64,000 nt of DNA from an uncultured Bacteroidia bacterium (GCA_903927965.1 CAIYPA010000437.1:1-64000); one strand, 5' to 3'. Positions 8,488-17,886 are shown, numbered from the stretch's first letter. Notes: generated by a model from the sequence alone, not told the origin. Numbers and translations are program-made.

Positions 8488-8934
8488 ATGTCGATAAACA
8501 AAGTTATTTTAGTTGGAAATGTCGGGAAAGATCCTGAAATCAGACATTTAGACAGCAATGTCGCTGTTGCGAATTTCTCTTTGGCAACATCTGAGAGTTA
8601 TACCAACAAAGCCGGTGAGAAGGTGACAACTACAGAATGGCACAATATTGTGTGTTGGCGCAGTTCTGCCACTTATGCCGAGAATTATATCCGAAAAGGG
8701 AGCCAGCTTTATGTGGAAGGGAAAATCAAGACGAGAAGTTACGATGCTCCGGATGGATCGAAAAGGTATGTGACAGAAATCTATGCCGATTCAATGCAAT
8801 TGCTTGGGAAAAAAGCCGATAGCCCAACACCAGCAGAAGGCTATAAGACAACCCAAGTACCCTCTGTAAATGAACCTGTTGACAATTTTTCATATGGGAA
8901 AGAGGACAAGGAAGAAGACGATTTGCCATTCTGA
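8488..8934 (+). CDS. ssb: Single-stranded DNA-binding protein
   Basis: Protein of 148 residues that coats single-stranded DNA in replication and repair. The OB fold occupies residues 1-110, with the typical start MSINKVILVGNVGKDPEIRH, the core strand EWHNIVCWRS and VEGKIKTRSYDAPDGSKRYV. A disordered linker leads to the acidic tail ending DDLPF, the conserved tip that docks partner proteins. Follows mutY, as is usual in this phylum. Confidence 0.95.
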   Translation: MSINKVILVGNVGKDPEIRHLDSNVAVANFSLATSESYTNKAGEKVTTTEWHNIVCWRSSATYAENYIRKGSQLYVEGKIKTRSYDAPDGSKRYVTEIYADSMQLLGKKADSPTPAEGYKTTQVPSVNEPVDNFSYGKEDKEEDDLPF

Positions 8935-8948
8935 TATTCAACGATAAA

Positions 8949-8999
8949 ATGGAAACAGGATTATCAATTACAAACCCAAGAAATTTTATCAGATGGTAA
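8949..8999 (+). other. 16-codon ORF between ssb and gldD (leader peptide or gldE scar)
   Basis: ATG at 8949 starts the frame METGLSITNPRNFIRW, which stops at 8997-8999, seven bases inside gldD (ATG 8993). In related genomes gldE normally stands between ssb and gldD; here only this short frame is present. It may be a coupling leader, what is left after a gldE deletion, or chance. I cannot match its residues to GldE with certainty. Confidence 0.25.
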
Positions 9000-9583
9000 A
9001 ATTTCCCTACATTTTTGTTGTGTTCCTGTTGTGTATCCTGATTTTTTCCGGTTCATGCCACAAAACTTATACTCCACGACCTCGTGGTTACTTCAGGATT
9101 GCTTTTCCTGAAAAGAGTTACAAACCACTTGCGATCCGGTTGCCTTATGGTTTTGAAATCCCGACCTATTCCATATTGGGGCGGGATTCCTTTAACCTGG
9201 ATCAACCTTATTGGATCACGATCGACATACCTGCCAATCATGCACAGATACATTTAAGCTATAAAGAAATCAACAATAACCTGGGAACTTATATAGAGCA
9301 GTCTCGAAACCTTGTTTATGAACACACCCAAAAGGCAAGTGCCATCGAAGAACAAATTTTTGAAATGCCATCAAAAAGGGTTTTTGGTACAGTTTACACA
9401 ATCAAAGGCAATGCTGCCTCGCCTTTACAATTTTATTTGACTGACAGTGTCAGGCATTTTTTACGTGGTTCCCTCTATATTAAGGAGATACCCAATATAG
9501 ACAGTTTGCAGCCGGTCATTTCTTTCCTGTCGAAGGATGTTTACCGCATAATTGAAACAACCGAATGGAAAAATTCTAAATAA
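8993..9583 (+). CDS. gldD: Gliding motility lipoprotein GldD
   Basis: Predicted lipoprotein of 196 residues. The N-terminus is a signal with lipobox FSGSC (Cys22), followed by the GldD hallmark YTPRPRGYFRIAFPEKSY. The body contains PYWITIDIPANHAQIHLSYK and the C-terminal LYIKEIPNIDSLQPVISFL. GldD is one of the proteins needed for gliding and linked to the type IX secretion machinery in Flavobacterium, although homologues also occur in non-gliders. The stop overlaps the start of the next gene by one base (TAATG), showing translational coupling. Confidence 0.9.
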   Translation: MVKFPYIFVVFLLCILIFSGSCHKTYTPRPRGYFRIAFPEKSYKPLAIRLPYGFEIPTYSILGRDSFNLDQPYWITIDIPANHAQIHLSYKEINNNLGTYIEQSRNLVYEHTQKASAIEEQIFEMPSKRVFGTVYTIKGNAASPLQFYLTDSVRHFLRGSLYIKEIPNIDSLQPVISFLSKDVYRIIETTEWKNSK

Positions 9584-10275
9584 TGCCACTGATACATCGG
9601 GAAAATATTAACAGGGGTGAGATTGGAGTTTGGAATATATCTGAGAGCATCGATGACCTGTACTTATTGGCCAGGTTATCAGAACCGGATTTATATTCTT
9701 ATAATGAGATTAAAGCGCCACATCGTAAAAAAGAGTGGCTGACAGCCAGAATACTTCTCAACGAACTAACCGGTGAGCAAACTAGAATTGCCTACCATAA
9801 CGATGGAAGACCCTACGCCGAGAATTCAGTATTTAATATAAGCATATCACATACAGGTATATACGTTGCTGTCTTTCTCCATTCCAAGGCAATCCCGGGA
9901 ATTGACATCGAGCTAATTACAAGACAGGTTGGGCGTGTTGCAACCCGGTTCCTTGCACCTGATGAATTATCCTCGTGTTTAGATGATAAAGAATTATCAA
10001 ATTTCCGGTTGTTGATGCACTGGTGTGCAAAAGAGGCCATTTTCAAGATGATACCACTCACAGATATTGAATTTGCAACAGATATCAGAATCAACTACGA
10101 CGGACCTACCTCTAATACAGGGACTTTTCAAGGAGCATTTGAATTTAAAACCGGCTCAGTTCCAATTCCTCTTTACTATCGGATACTTGGTGAACTCCTG
10201 ATTGTCTGGGGCTCGATTGAAAAAACGGAGTTGGAATGTCACATACAATCGATTCCCACTAATTTGGTCAAGTGA
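9583..10275 (+). CDS. 4'-phosphopantetheinyl transferase superfamily protein
   Basis: Enzyme of 230 residues that transfers phosphopantetheine from coenzyme A to a serine of carrier proteins. The Sfp-type motifs are all visible: ISISHT (86-91), GIDIELI with Asp108 and Glu110 for magnesium, and WCAKEAIFKM with Trp147, Lys150 and Glu151. Its start overlaps the gldD stop by one base. The gldD-PPTase pairing is conserved in Bacteroidota; the natural carrier-protein substrate is unknown, and no carrier protein is encoded in the window. Confidence 0.88.
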   Translation: MPLIHRENINRGEIGVWNISESIDDLYLLARLSEPDLYSYNEIKAPHRKKEWLTARILLNELTGEQTRIAYHNDGRPYAENSVFNISISHTGIYVAVFLHSKAIPGIDIELITRQVGRVATRFLAPDELSSCLDDKELSNFRLLMHWCAKEAIFKMIPLTDIEFATDIRINYDGPTSNTGTFQGAFEFKTGSVPIPLYYRILGELLIVWGSIEKTELECHIQSIPTNLVK

Positions 10276-10325
10276 ACAAATGAAGCTTTCATACGTCATT
10301 TGATTATGAAAATACAATATATAAT

Positions 10326-11835
10326 ATGAATATACCCGATTCCCATATCATCGTGATCTTTGGTGCCTCCGGGGACCTAACGAAAAGGAAACTGATCCCA
10401 GCTGTTTTTGAACTTTTCATTGATCAGCACCTACCGGAAAATTTTGCAATTCTTGGCACCAGTCGAACTACCCTGACTGATGAAGAATTCCGTCAGCGGA
10501 TTTTGGAATTTTTACCATTGGAAAGCAAACAAACAGAATCATTTTTAAATCATATCTATTATCAAACAATTGATTACTCTGTTCAGGACGATTACCTGAA
10601 ATTGAAAGAACGGTTGGAGAGTTTAAGTTTGCGGTTAAGGATCACACCCAATTATCTTTTTTACCTTTCAACACCTCCCAATTTATATGACCTGATTCCT
10701 GAAAAGCTTGCAACGGTACAGCTTAATTCACAAAAGGATGGATATAGAAGATTAGTTATTGAAAAACCGTTTGGAAACAGTCTTCTAAGTGCCAAGGCAT
10801 TGAATATTAGCCTTCAAAAAAACTACCAGGAGAATCAAATCTATAGGATAGACCATTATCTCGGCAAAGAAACTGTTCAAAACCTGATGGTCACACGGTT
10901 TGCAAATGGCATCTTCGAACCCATCTGGAACAGGAACTTTATTGAGCGTGTTGAGATCACCTCTGCTGAAAGTCTTGGTGTGGAAGGTAGGGGAGGATAT
11001 TATGACCACTCCGGTGCAATGCGCGACATGGTGCAAAACCATCTTTTACAGGTTGTTGGGATGGTGGCAATGGAACCTCCCGTAGTGATTGAAGCGGATG
11101 CCATCCGCCATGAAGTCATGAAGGTTTTTCAATCTTTACGCCCTTTAAAACCTGAGGAGCTGCAAAAACATGTTGTCAGGGGACAATATACAGCATCGAC
11201 CATAAAGGGTCAGGCAATTGCAGGCTATCGTGAAGAACCTGGAGTTGATCCTGAATCCCATACCGAAACCTATCTTGCAATGAAGTTCTACATTGACAAC
11301 TGGAGATGGGCAGGTGTTCCGTTCTTTATCCGCACAGGTAAAAAACTACCAACACGGGTTACCGAAATAGTAATCGAATTCAAACCTTCGCCACATCATT
11401 TATTTATTTAACATGAACAGTTTTGACCAAATTGCTAACAATCAATTAATTATACGCATTCAGCCAGATGAGGGCATATTGTTGAAATTTGGGATGAAAG
11501 AACCTGGCGCAGGATTCAGGGTAAATCAGGTGAACATGGATTTTCACTACTCAAGTCTGGCAAACATTCAATTACCTACTGCCTACGAACGCCTCCTATT
11601 GGATTGTATGATGGGGGATGCGACCCTTTATTCACGGGGAGATACGGTTGAGGCAGCATGGAATTTTATACAACCAATTCTGGATGCATGGGAAAATGAT
11701 CCTACAATTCCCGTTTATGGTTATCCCGCAGGAACATGGGGACCACTTGAATCGGATAGTTTGATCGACGGGGACAAGATGTGGCGCTATCCATGCAAAA
11801 ACCTGTCGGACGATGGGTTGTACTGTGAATTGTAG
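10326..11835 (+). pseudogene. zwf: Glucose-6-phosphate 1-dehydrogenase, frameshifted
   Basis: Two consecutive frames make one enzyme. Codons 1-361 (10326-11411) hold the NAD(P) site FGASGDLTKRKL, EKPFG and the active-site RIDHYLGKE; this frame stops at TAA 11409-11411. The rest (11413-11835, 140 codons) begins MNSFDQIANNQLIIRIQPDEG and holds the C-terminal sheet (YERLLLDCMMGDATLYSRGD, WGP). The combined length of about 500 residues is normal. The break lies in TTTATTTATTTA (11398-11409): with two instead of three TTTA units the reading is PHHLFNMNSFDQIA, the expected family sequence. So a 4-base duplication disrupts a gene otherwise intact; it could also be a read error or a slippage switch. 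Normally it would catalyse the first step of the oxidative pentose phosphate pathway, with pgl next. Confidence 0.85.
11398..11409 (+). repeat. TTTA x3 tandem repeat at the zwf frameshift
   Basis: TTTATTTATTTA inside the zwf coding sequence. Loss of one unit restores the full zwf frame, so the copy number decides whether the gene is readable. Confidence 0.85.
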
Positions 11836-11856
11836 AAAACTGAATTGTATTAATGG

Positions 11857-12573
11857 ATGGGAACTTTTATACACATTGGCAAAACGGCAGAAGATATTGC
11901 TGTGATGTTTGCAAATCAATTGGTTGCCTTGGTTTATGAAACTGGGGACGCCCCTTTTCACCTTGCTTTGTCAGGGGGAAAAACTCCGTCGCTATTGTTT
12001 TCTTTATTGGCAGAAAAATATGCAATGACTATTCCCTGGCAGAAAATCCATTTTTGGTGGGGCGACGAGAGGATGGTCCAGCCTGATAATCCTGAAAGTA
12101 ACTTTGGTGTAGTCAATGAACTTCTATTTAGAAGACTCTCAATTGCATCAGAAAATATCCACAGGATTAAAGGTGAAGATTTTCCTGATATTGAATCGGA
12201 AAGGTATGGAACAGAAATCAATTCATTCCTACCAGAAGTGGATGGCTGTCCATCTTTCGACCTGGTTATGCTGGGATTGGGTGACGATGGACACACTGCT
12301 TCTATCTTTCCGAACCAAATGCAATTACTGGAATCTGATCAGGTTACGGCAATTGCGACCCATCCCCAATCGGGACAAAAACGGATTACCCTAACCGGAA
12401 AGGTGATCAACAATGCAAAGAGGGTCGCCTTTTTGGTTTCAGGGGAATCGAAAGCACTGATTTATAATGAGATAGCTAATAACACTGATAATTCTTTAAA
12501 GTACCCGGCGGCGCATATCCATCCAAATGGGGATTTGCATTGGTTTGTTGACAACAAAGCACGATTTCTTTGA
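11857..12573 (+). CDS. pgl: 6-phosphogluconolactonase
   Basis: Cytoplasmic enzyme of 238 residues that hydrolyses 6-phosphogluconolactone, second step of the oxidative pentose phosphate pathway. Motifs of the DevB/SOL family: FHLALSGGKTPSLLF (phosphate-binding loop, about 32-46), IHFWWGDERMVQPDNPESNF (about 64-83), and LGLGDDGHTASIFP (about 138-151). It begins 21 bases after the zwf C-terminal frame, so both are in one operon. No 6-phosphogluconate dehydrogenase gene is in the window. Confidence 0.92.
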   Translation: MGTFIHIGKTAEDIAVMFANQLVALVYETGDAPFHLALSGGKTPSLLFSLLAEKYAMTIPWQKIHFWWGDERMVQPDNPESNFGVVNELLFRRLSIASENIHRIKGEDFPDIESERYGTEINSFLPEVDGCPSFDLVMLGLGDDGHTASIFPNQMQLLESDQVTAIATHPQSGQKRITLTGKVINNAKRVAFLVSGESKALIYNEIANNTDNSLKYPAAHIHPNGDLHWFVDNKARFL

Positions 12574-12592
12574 TTGGAAAACGTGCTTTTTT
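12556..12592 (+). terminator. Rho-independent terminator of the zwf-pgl operon
   Basis: AAAGCACG (12556-12563) pairs with CGTGCTTT (12582-12589) followed by a T run. The left arm lies inside the last codons of pgl, so the stem overlaps the coding end. It separates pgl from the convergent FAH-family gene. Confidence 0.6.
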
Positions 12593-12618
12593 GTCAAATG
12601 ATCCGATTACAATATTGC

Positions 12619-13230
12619 CTATTTGACCAGAAAGTCGAACATTTTTCTTTCTCCAATAAACCCTTCGAGCCGGTCGTTGATATTTACTGGGCCAACACCT
12701 GCAGGAGTTCCTGTATAAATTAAGTCTCCTATTTTTAGCGTAACAAACTGTGAGACATATTCTATAATCGTATCAATATTGAAGATCATGTCGCGGGAGT
12801 TACCGGTTTGTACCACTTCCCCATTTTTGCGCAACGAAAAATCGATCTGTCCCAGATCGCCAAGTTCCTGTTTCGGGATAAATTCGCCCAGGACCGCTGC
12901 CGAATCAAAAGCCTTTGCCTTTTCCCAGGGCAGACCTTTTTCGATGAGTTTCCGCTGAAGGTCCCGGGCTGTAAAATCGACCCCGAGTCCAATTTCGTCG
13001 TAATAACGATTGGCGAATTTCGATTCGATGGATTTACCAAGCCGATTGATTTTTACGATCAATTCAACCTCGTGATGAATCTCCTTTGAAAATTCTGGAA
13101 TAAAAAAATGCCTGTTGTCCAGCAATAAGGAGGAATCCGGTTTCATGAAGAAAACTGGTTCTGTTGGAATATCATGCTCCAGTTCCCTGGCGTGTTTCAG
13201 GTAATTACGTCCTATACAAATGATTTTCAT
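12619..13230 (-). CDS. Fumarylacetoacetate hydrolase family protein
   Basis: Protein of 203 residues of the FAH fold, with the family start MKIICIGRNYLKHARELEHD, the metal site HHEVELIVKI (about 51-60) with a later Asp in GLGVDFTARDLQ, the lid KAFDSAAVLGEF and the closing YTGTPAGVGPV. Family members cleave or decarboxylate acylpyruvates and 2-keto acids (for example acylpyruvase or oxaloacetate decarboxylase activity), acting in the cytoplasm; the exact substrate cannot be read. It runs 19 bases downstream of the exonuclease gene on the same strand. Confidence 0.85.
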   Translation of the reverse strand: MKIICIGRNYLKHARELEHDIPTEPVFFMKPDSSLLLDNRHFFIPEFSKEIHHEVELIVKINRLGKSIESKFANRYYDEIGLGVDFTARDLQRKLIEKGLPWEKAKAFDSAAVLGEFIPKQELGDLGQIDFSLRKNGEVVQTGNSRDMIFNIDTIIEYVSQFVTLKIGDLIYTGTPAGVGPVNINDRLEGFIGERKMFDFLVK

Positions 13231-13249
13231 GGCATTACAATATAAAAGA

Positions 13250-14059
13250 TTATAATTTACGGTTCATTTCCCTCAATTTGATGCCTGTCAGGATCTTTTT
13301 TGTGTAAAGCGGAAATTCATTCTGCATCATCCAGCCATAATAACCTGGTTCAACACGAAATACCTCTTCAACAGGCTTTCCTTTGTGCTTTCCAAAATTA
13401 AATACCTCAACACCCTTTTCATCATATACAATCCGACCGGCAAAATCAACGCTTTTATCAAATGCTGAAAATGAGGCCAATGCATCAACACTATTTACAA
13501 TCGGCACCGACTTCTTCCCATTGTCCTCAAATTCCACTCCTGAATACCTCTCGATCTGTGCTTTTAAAACTTCGTAAGTGGCTTTGGTATCAGCCATTGC
13601 GTTATGGGCATTTTCAAGATCCTGCAACAGGTAAAATTTATAGGCCGCGGCCAAAGTCCTCTTTTCCATCCGGTGGAAAATAATCTGCACGTCAACAAAT
13701 TTGTGTTTTTTCAGGTCAAGGTCGATATCGACCCTCAAAAATTCTTCCATTAACAATGGAATGTCGAATCGCGTCGAATTAAATCCCGCAAGATCGCAGC
13801 CTTCGATAAATTTGGCGTACAGTTTTGCAACTTCCTTAAAGTGGGGGGCATCTTTTACATCCTCATCATAAATACCATGGATTGCAGATGATTGGGCTGG
13901 AATAGGTATTCCAGGGTTGATCCGTTGTAATTTTTCCTCTTCCCTGCCATCCGGAAACACTTTTAAAAGTGCAATTTCCACGATGCGGTCGGTGACCACA
14001 TTGATCCCGGTTGTTTCGAGATCAAGAAAAACGAGGGGATTCCTTAGATTTAGTTTCAC
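13250..14059 (-). CDS. DnaQ-like 3'-5' exonuclease
   Basis: Protein of 269 residues. The N-terminal 165 residues are a DEDDh exonuclease: VFLDLETTGIN (Asp13, Glu15), AGFNSTRFDIPLL (second Asp) and HNAMADTKATYEV (His and last Asp). The C-terminal 100 residues (VDFAGRIVYDEKGVEVFNFG, then HKGKPVEEV and YYGWMM) form a small extra domain seen in Bacteroidota homologues. It is transcribed after dnaN, so it may proofread or process ends together with the polymerase clamp, but it is not the proven epsilon subunit. A terminator lies between it and dnaN. Confidence 0.85.
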   Translation of the reverse strand: MKLNLRNPLVFLDLETTGINVVTDRIVEIALLKVFPDGREEEKLQRINPGIPIPAQSSAIHGIYDEDVKDAPHFKEVAKLYAKFIEGCDLAGFNSTRFDIPLLMEEFLRVDIDLDLKKHKFVDVQIIFHRMEKRTLAAAYKFYLLQDLENAHNAMADTKATYEVLKAQIERYSGVEFEDNGKKSVPIVNSVDALASFSAFDKSVDFAGRIVYDEKGVEVFNFGKHKGKPVEEVFRVEPGYYGWMMQNEFPLYTKKILTGIKLREMNRKL

Positions 14060-14080
14060 TGTAGTACTAGATTAAAACTA

Positions 14081-14114
14081 AAAAACCCGGGGGTCGTGCA
14101 ACCACCAGGTTTTA
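14081..14114 (-). terminator. Terminator after dnaN
   Basis: On the minus strand AAAACCTGGTGG pairs with CCCCCGGGTTTT (one mismatch, one G-U pair) around a short loop, followed by TTTTTTAG. It sits 20 bases after the dnaN stop and before the exonuclease start. Confidence 0.7.
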
Positions 14115-14133
14115 TTAGTTTGAAATTCAAATA

Positions 14134-15261
14134 TTAAGCATTGATCATCATCGGCATTAACAACATCAGGATGTCTTCGGCTTCCAGTTCTTTTTCAGCA
14201 GGCAATAAAAGTCCAGCCCTCGAATGATCCGAAAGTTTCATCTTCACATCTTCAGAAGAGAGATTGGAAAGAATTTCGATCAGGAATGTCGATTTAAAAC
14301 CAATTTCCATGTCAGGACCGGTATATTCACAATTAATTGTCTCCACACCGGAGATTGCAAAATCAATATCTTGGGCTGAGACAATAAGTTGCGATGGTGT
14401 CATCTTTAGACGGACAAGGTTGCTCGCCTGATTCGCAAAAACAGAAACACGTTTTAGGGTTGTGTAGAAATCGACCCGGTCGATCAATAATTCGTTGGGA
14501 TTATTTAATGGAATAACAGAATTATAGGAAGGATATTTACCTTCTACAAGCCTGCAAACCAATTTAAAACCGCTCAATGTAAAAAACGCATTTTTTTGAT
14601 CGAATTCGAGTTTTACATCCGAATCTTCGCGGGGAAGAAGGCTTTTCAACAAGGACGCCGGTTTTTTTGGAAGGATGAAGGATGCTACATTATCGTATTT
14701 TACGTCCGAACGTTTGTACCTTACCAGTTTATGTGCGTCAGAAGCAACGAACGTAACTTCCTCAGGGGCAAATTCCAAATAGATACCATTCATAACCGGT
14801 CTCAACTCATCGTCTGCAGTTGCGAACAAAGTCTTGTTGATTCCTGTCAGCAACAGGTCGTGTGGAAGATTGATCGAGTGTTTGTTATCTGAAAGATTGG
14901 GCAAGGAGGGGAAATCTTCACCGTTGTGTCCCACAATCGAGTATTTACCATTTGCAGAAAGGATCTCAACAACAAGTGAATCAGGATCAATCACAAAAGT
15001 AAGGGGTTGCTCTGGAAACTCCTTTAACGTTTCGAGCATGATTTTTGCCTGAACTGCAATCAACCCATCCTCTTCGGAATTTTCAAGTTCAAGTTGGGTG
15101 ATAAGCGTGGTTTCCAGGTCGGAAGCCGTTATCGTCAAAGTTGTTCCTTCAAGCTTCAAAAGAAAATTATCCAATATTGGTAAGGTGTTCTTACTGCTAA
15201 TCACCCTGCTGATCGCATTCAGATGCTTCAGCAATTCGGTACTTGAAACTACAAATCTCAT
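14134..15261 (-). CDS. dnaN: DNA polymerase III sliding clamp (beta subunit)
   Basis: Processivity clamp of 375 residues with the three repeated clamp domains. Family features: MRFVVSSTELLKHLNAISRV at the start, TLPILDNFLLKLEG, FEVQ-type strand EDGLIAVQAKIMLETLKEFP, GEDFPSLP, GINKTLFATADDELRPVMNG, SDAHKLVRYKR, and a hydrophobic C-terminal end EAEDILMLLMPMMINA, where VMPM-type residues contribute to the partner-binding cleft. Length is typical. In this genome it is not next to dnaA, which is common in Bacteroidota. Confidence 0.96.
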   Translation of the reverse strand: MRFVVSSTELLKHLNAISRVISSKNTLPILDNFLLKLEGTTLTITASDLETTLITQLELENSEEDGLIAVQAKIMLETLKEFPEQPLTFVIDPDSLVVEILSANGKYSIVGHNGEDFPSLPNLSDNKHSINLPHDLLLTGINKTLFATADDELRPVMNGIYLEFAPEEVTFVASDAHKLVRYKRSDVKYDNVASFILPKKPASLLKSLLPREDSDVKLEFDQKNAFFTLSGFKLVCRLVEGKYPSYNSVIPLNNPNELLIDRVDFYTTLKRVSVFANQASNLVRLKMTPSQLIVSAQDIDFAISGVETINCEYTGPDMEIGFKSTFLIEILSNLSSEDVKMKLSDHSRAGLLLPAEKELEAEDILMLLMPMMINA

Positions 15262-15433
15262 GGTTTATACTCTTAAATTGGTTTTATTTTAAATCCTAAT
15301 ACCCTGATTATTAATGCAAACAAATTACAATTTTGACGTTTGCACGAATTTACGAAGTTATGAATATTCATTTACTTTGCAAATCTAACCTGACAAATAT
15401 TTTGTTTTTCGTGTTTCTTTAAAAATCAGGTTG

Positions 15434-17878
15434 TTACATCCTCTGAATTGAAACCGGATGTTTTCTTGAATAACGCCTGCGGCGCATAAAACTGAAGGCC
15501 AATCCTCCGGATAAGCTGATTAAGACAGGTAGGAGCACGTTGACCAATTGCCAGAACGTTTTTTCCTCCCTTAATTTCACTTTATCGAGCAACCGCATTT
15601 GCATGGTTCGTGACCTTAACAGCATCAGTCCCGAATCGTCGCAAAGGTAATTTATGGAATTGACCAAAAATTCCTTATTCCCATAGGTTATATTCGTGAC
15701 TTTATCATATCCGAGCGGCAAAGGGATATATTTACCGCCTGAGAAAGTTACTTTATTGGCAATCAATGCACCATCTGAAATGAAGATCATTTTTGAAGGT
15801 TTACTTTCTGTAACCATCTTTGTACCTACTGGAATTCCCAACTCATTGATCATTCTGTTTTTAAATACAGAAGTAAACTTCCCTTCCTTCAGAACGCCTG
15901 TAGGGATGTTTTGTTTGTTAAAGAGGTTTCGGGCAGGTGGCGCATCTATCATTGCAAGGTTAACCATCATTGGACTTTGGTTTGTCCTTGCATAAGGGGA
16001 AGTCGTGAGGATCACAATACTTTTCATAGATTCGTTTTCATCAACCAAATCTATCGAACTAACAAATTCTGTAGATACCCTGTTGACACTTTTCCCAATT
16101 GGATGAGTTTGTGAGGGTTCCAGTAAAGGGGAAAAATACCAAGGGGCCATGGTGTACCTCGGAGGCTGTCCTTCAAGTGCCGTATTTACCCTTAATTGCT
16201 GACAATCAACATCCTGTATCAAATCTCGATTAAACCTGATCCCATAACGGAACAACTGATCATCAAGGTTCAACTCCCTTGGGAAAGCAAGGGTGGACAT
16301 TCCGTTGGATAAACTATCGAGACTAACACTTACGGGATCGATCAGCCACATCATTCGTCCGCCATTCATAAGGTATTGATCTATTGCAAATTTATCCTTT
16401 TCGGGAAAGGGCTTCAATGGATTGGCAATTATTACCGCCTTAAAACTATCAGGTGAAGACAAAAGAGCTGAGGAAGTAATCCTTTGAATATTAAAACTTT
16501 CGGAAAGTGTGGTAGAAATATCATGTACCTGGATTTCCTCCAATTCATCATGACCAGTCAGAAAGGCAATATTTTCCTTTTTCTCCTGGAACAACAATTT
16601 CAGACCCCTTGCAATCTCATATTCGAGCTGCTCAACTGATCGTATCAGGTTTTCCTCATCGCGCAATCCCGGATCGTTTTTCAATAAATTTACAATGATT
16701 TCATTGTTTCCGGAACGTAGGACAAGAGTCGGGAAAACTGTTTTCGTTGTAACTCCCCTTTCAGTGTTGATCCTTAGGTTTACAGGCATAATTCCAGATG
16801 AAATAATGTTCTCGATGTACTTCTTTCTGTCAATTCCGGGTGGTATTAAATCATAAGGATCAGTAATCAATATCTTAAATGGTTGATCGCAATAGGTTTT
16901 TAAATCCCTTAATTTTTCAATTGTTGCCTTTTGCAATTTAATCAGGCCGGGAGGAAGATCCCCAGCAAGCAATATCTCAGATTCAATGGGGTAATGAATT
17001 TTTTTGACAAGTTCAAGCGATTGTGGGGAAAGGGTATATCTTTTTTCGGTCGTAAAATCCAATCTGAAAAAATTAATTTCAGAAATAACTGTAACGACCA
17101 ATATAATAGACACATATAAAAATAAATGTTTTGCTGAACGTGTTATGGGTCTTCGTTTCCATTCAATAACTATGCGGGTAAGCAGAATAAAAAAACCTGC
17201 CATAAATAAAAAATAGAGCAAATCGCGGCTGTCGAGTACTCCCCGGCTTACCGACGCATAATGAGAACTGATCCCAATTGAAGTAATAAGTGTGGAAATA
17301 TTTGAGGGGAATGGTAATCTTGCTATGAAATCAAATCCTGAGTACCAGAAGAAGCACAGAAAAACAGAGACAATAAAGGCAATAATCTGATTGTCAGTAA
17401 TTGAAGATGTAAATAAACCGATAGTAAGGTAAATTGCGGCAAGAAAGAAGAGTCCTGTATAACTTCCCCAGGTCGCACCAGTATCGATTGATCCCACAGG
17501 GTTACCTAAAAGATAAACAGCCAGGAAGTAGATCAGGGTTGGTATAAGTGTAAGTGCAACAACTGTTAATGCTGCAAAAAACTTGGCCAGGACCAATTGA
17601 AGTTCGGTGATCGGACGGGTCAGCAAAAGTTCCATCGTACCACTCCTTATCTCATCGGCAAACATACGCATGGTAACAGCCGGGATCAGAAACAAATAGA
17701 TCCATGGTGCAATTTCAAAAAGTCCATCCAGAGTAGCATAACCACTGTCTGGGATATTATAGTTGCCTGTAAAAACCCATAAAAAAAGTCCTGTCAACAG
17801 TAAAAACACCACAGAAACCAAGCTACCGATGATTGAACCAAAAAACTGAACAATTTCCTTCCTGAATAAACTCCACAT
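15434..17878 (-). CDS. Fused GldF-GldG gliding ABC transporter subunit
   Basis: Inner-membrane protein of 814 residues joining two parts that are separate genes in Flavobacterium. Residues 1-245 are the ABC-2 permease GldF (six membrane helices; FRKEIVQFFGSIIGSLVSVV, FADEIRSGTMELLLTRPITE). Residues about 255-770 are GldG, a periplasmic GldG-like domain (KRYTLSPQSLELVKKI, NIAFLTGHDELEE, MMWLIDPVS), with a last helix at about 785-800 (LLPVLISLSGGLAFSFMRRR). The partner ATPase GldA is not adjacent. Gene fusions of this kind occur in Bacteroidia. The gene lies eight bases downstream of lpxB on the same strand. Confidence 0.88.
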   Translation of the reverse strand: MWSLFRKEIVQFFGSIIGSLVSVVFLLLTGLFLWVFTGNYNIPDSGYATLDGLFEIAPWIYLFLIPAVTMRMFADEIRSGTMELLLTRPITELQLVLAKFFAALTVVALTLIPTLIYFLAVYLLGNPVGSIDTGATWGSYTGLFFLAAIYLTIGLFTSSITDNQIIAFIVSVFLCFFWYSGFDFIARLPFPSNISTLITSIGISSHYASVSRGVLDSRDLLYFLFMAGFFILLTRIVIEWKRRPITRSAKHLFLYVSIILVVTVISEINFFRLDFTTEKRYTLSPQSLELVKKIHYPIESEILLAGDLPPGLIKLQKATIEKLRDLKTYCDQPFKILITDPYDLIPPGIDRKKYIENIISSGIMPVNLRINTERGVTTKTVFPTLVLRSGNNEIIVNLLKNDPGLRDEENLIRSVEQLEYEIARGLKLLFQEKKENIAFLTGHDELEEIQVHDISTTLSESFNIQRITSSALLSSPDSFKAVIIANPLKPFPEKDKFAIDQYLMNGGRMMWLIDPVSVSLDSLSNGMSTLAFPRELNLDDQLFRYGIRFNRDLIQDVDCQQLRVNTALEGQPPRYTMAPWYFSPLLEPSQTHPIGKSVNRVSTEFVSSIDLVDENESMKSIVILTTSPYARTNQSPMMVNLAMIDAPPARNLFNKQNIPTGVLKEGKFTSVFKNRMINELGIPVGTKMVTESKPSKMIFISDGALIANKVTFSGGKYIPLPLGYDKVTNITYGNKEFLVNSINYLCDDSGLMLLRSRTMQMRLLDKVKLREEKTFWQLVNVLLPVLISLSGGLAFSFMRRRRYSRKHPVSIQRM

Positions 17879-17886
17879 CTTACTAT

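Noticed and set aside
10326-11835. Programmed ribosomal frameshift in zwf
   Set aside because: No slippery heptamer with downstream structure is evident and the family is not known to use one; a TTTA unit change explains the reading precisely, though slippage is kept open in the findings.
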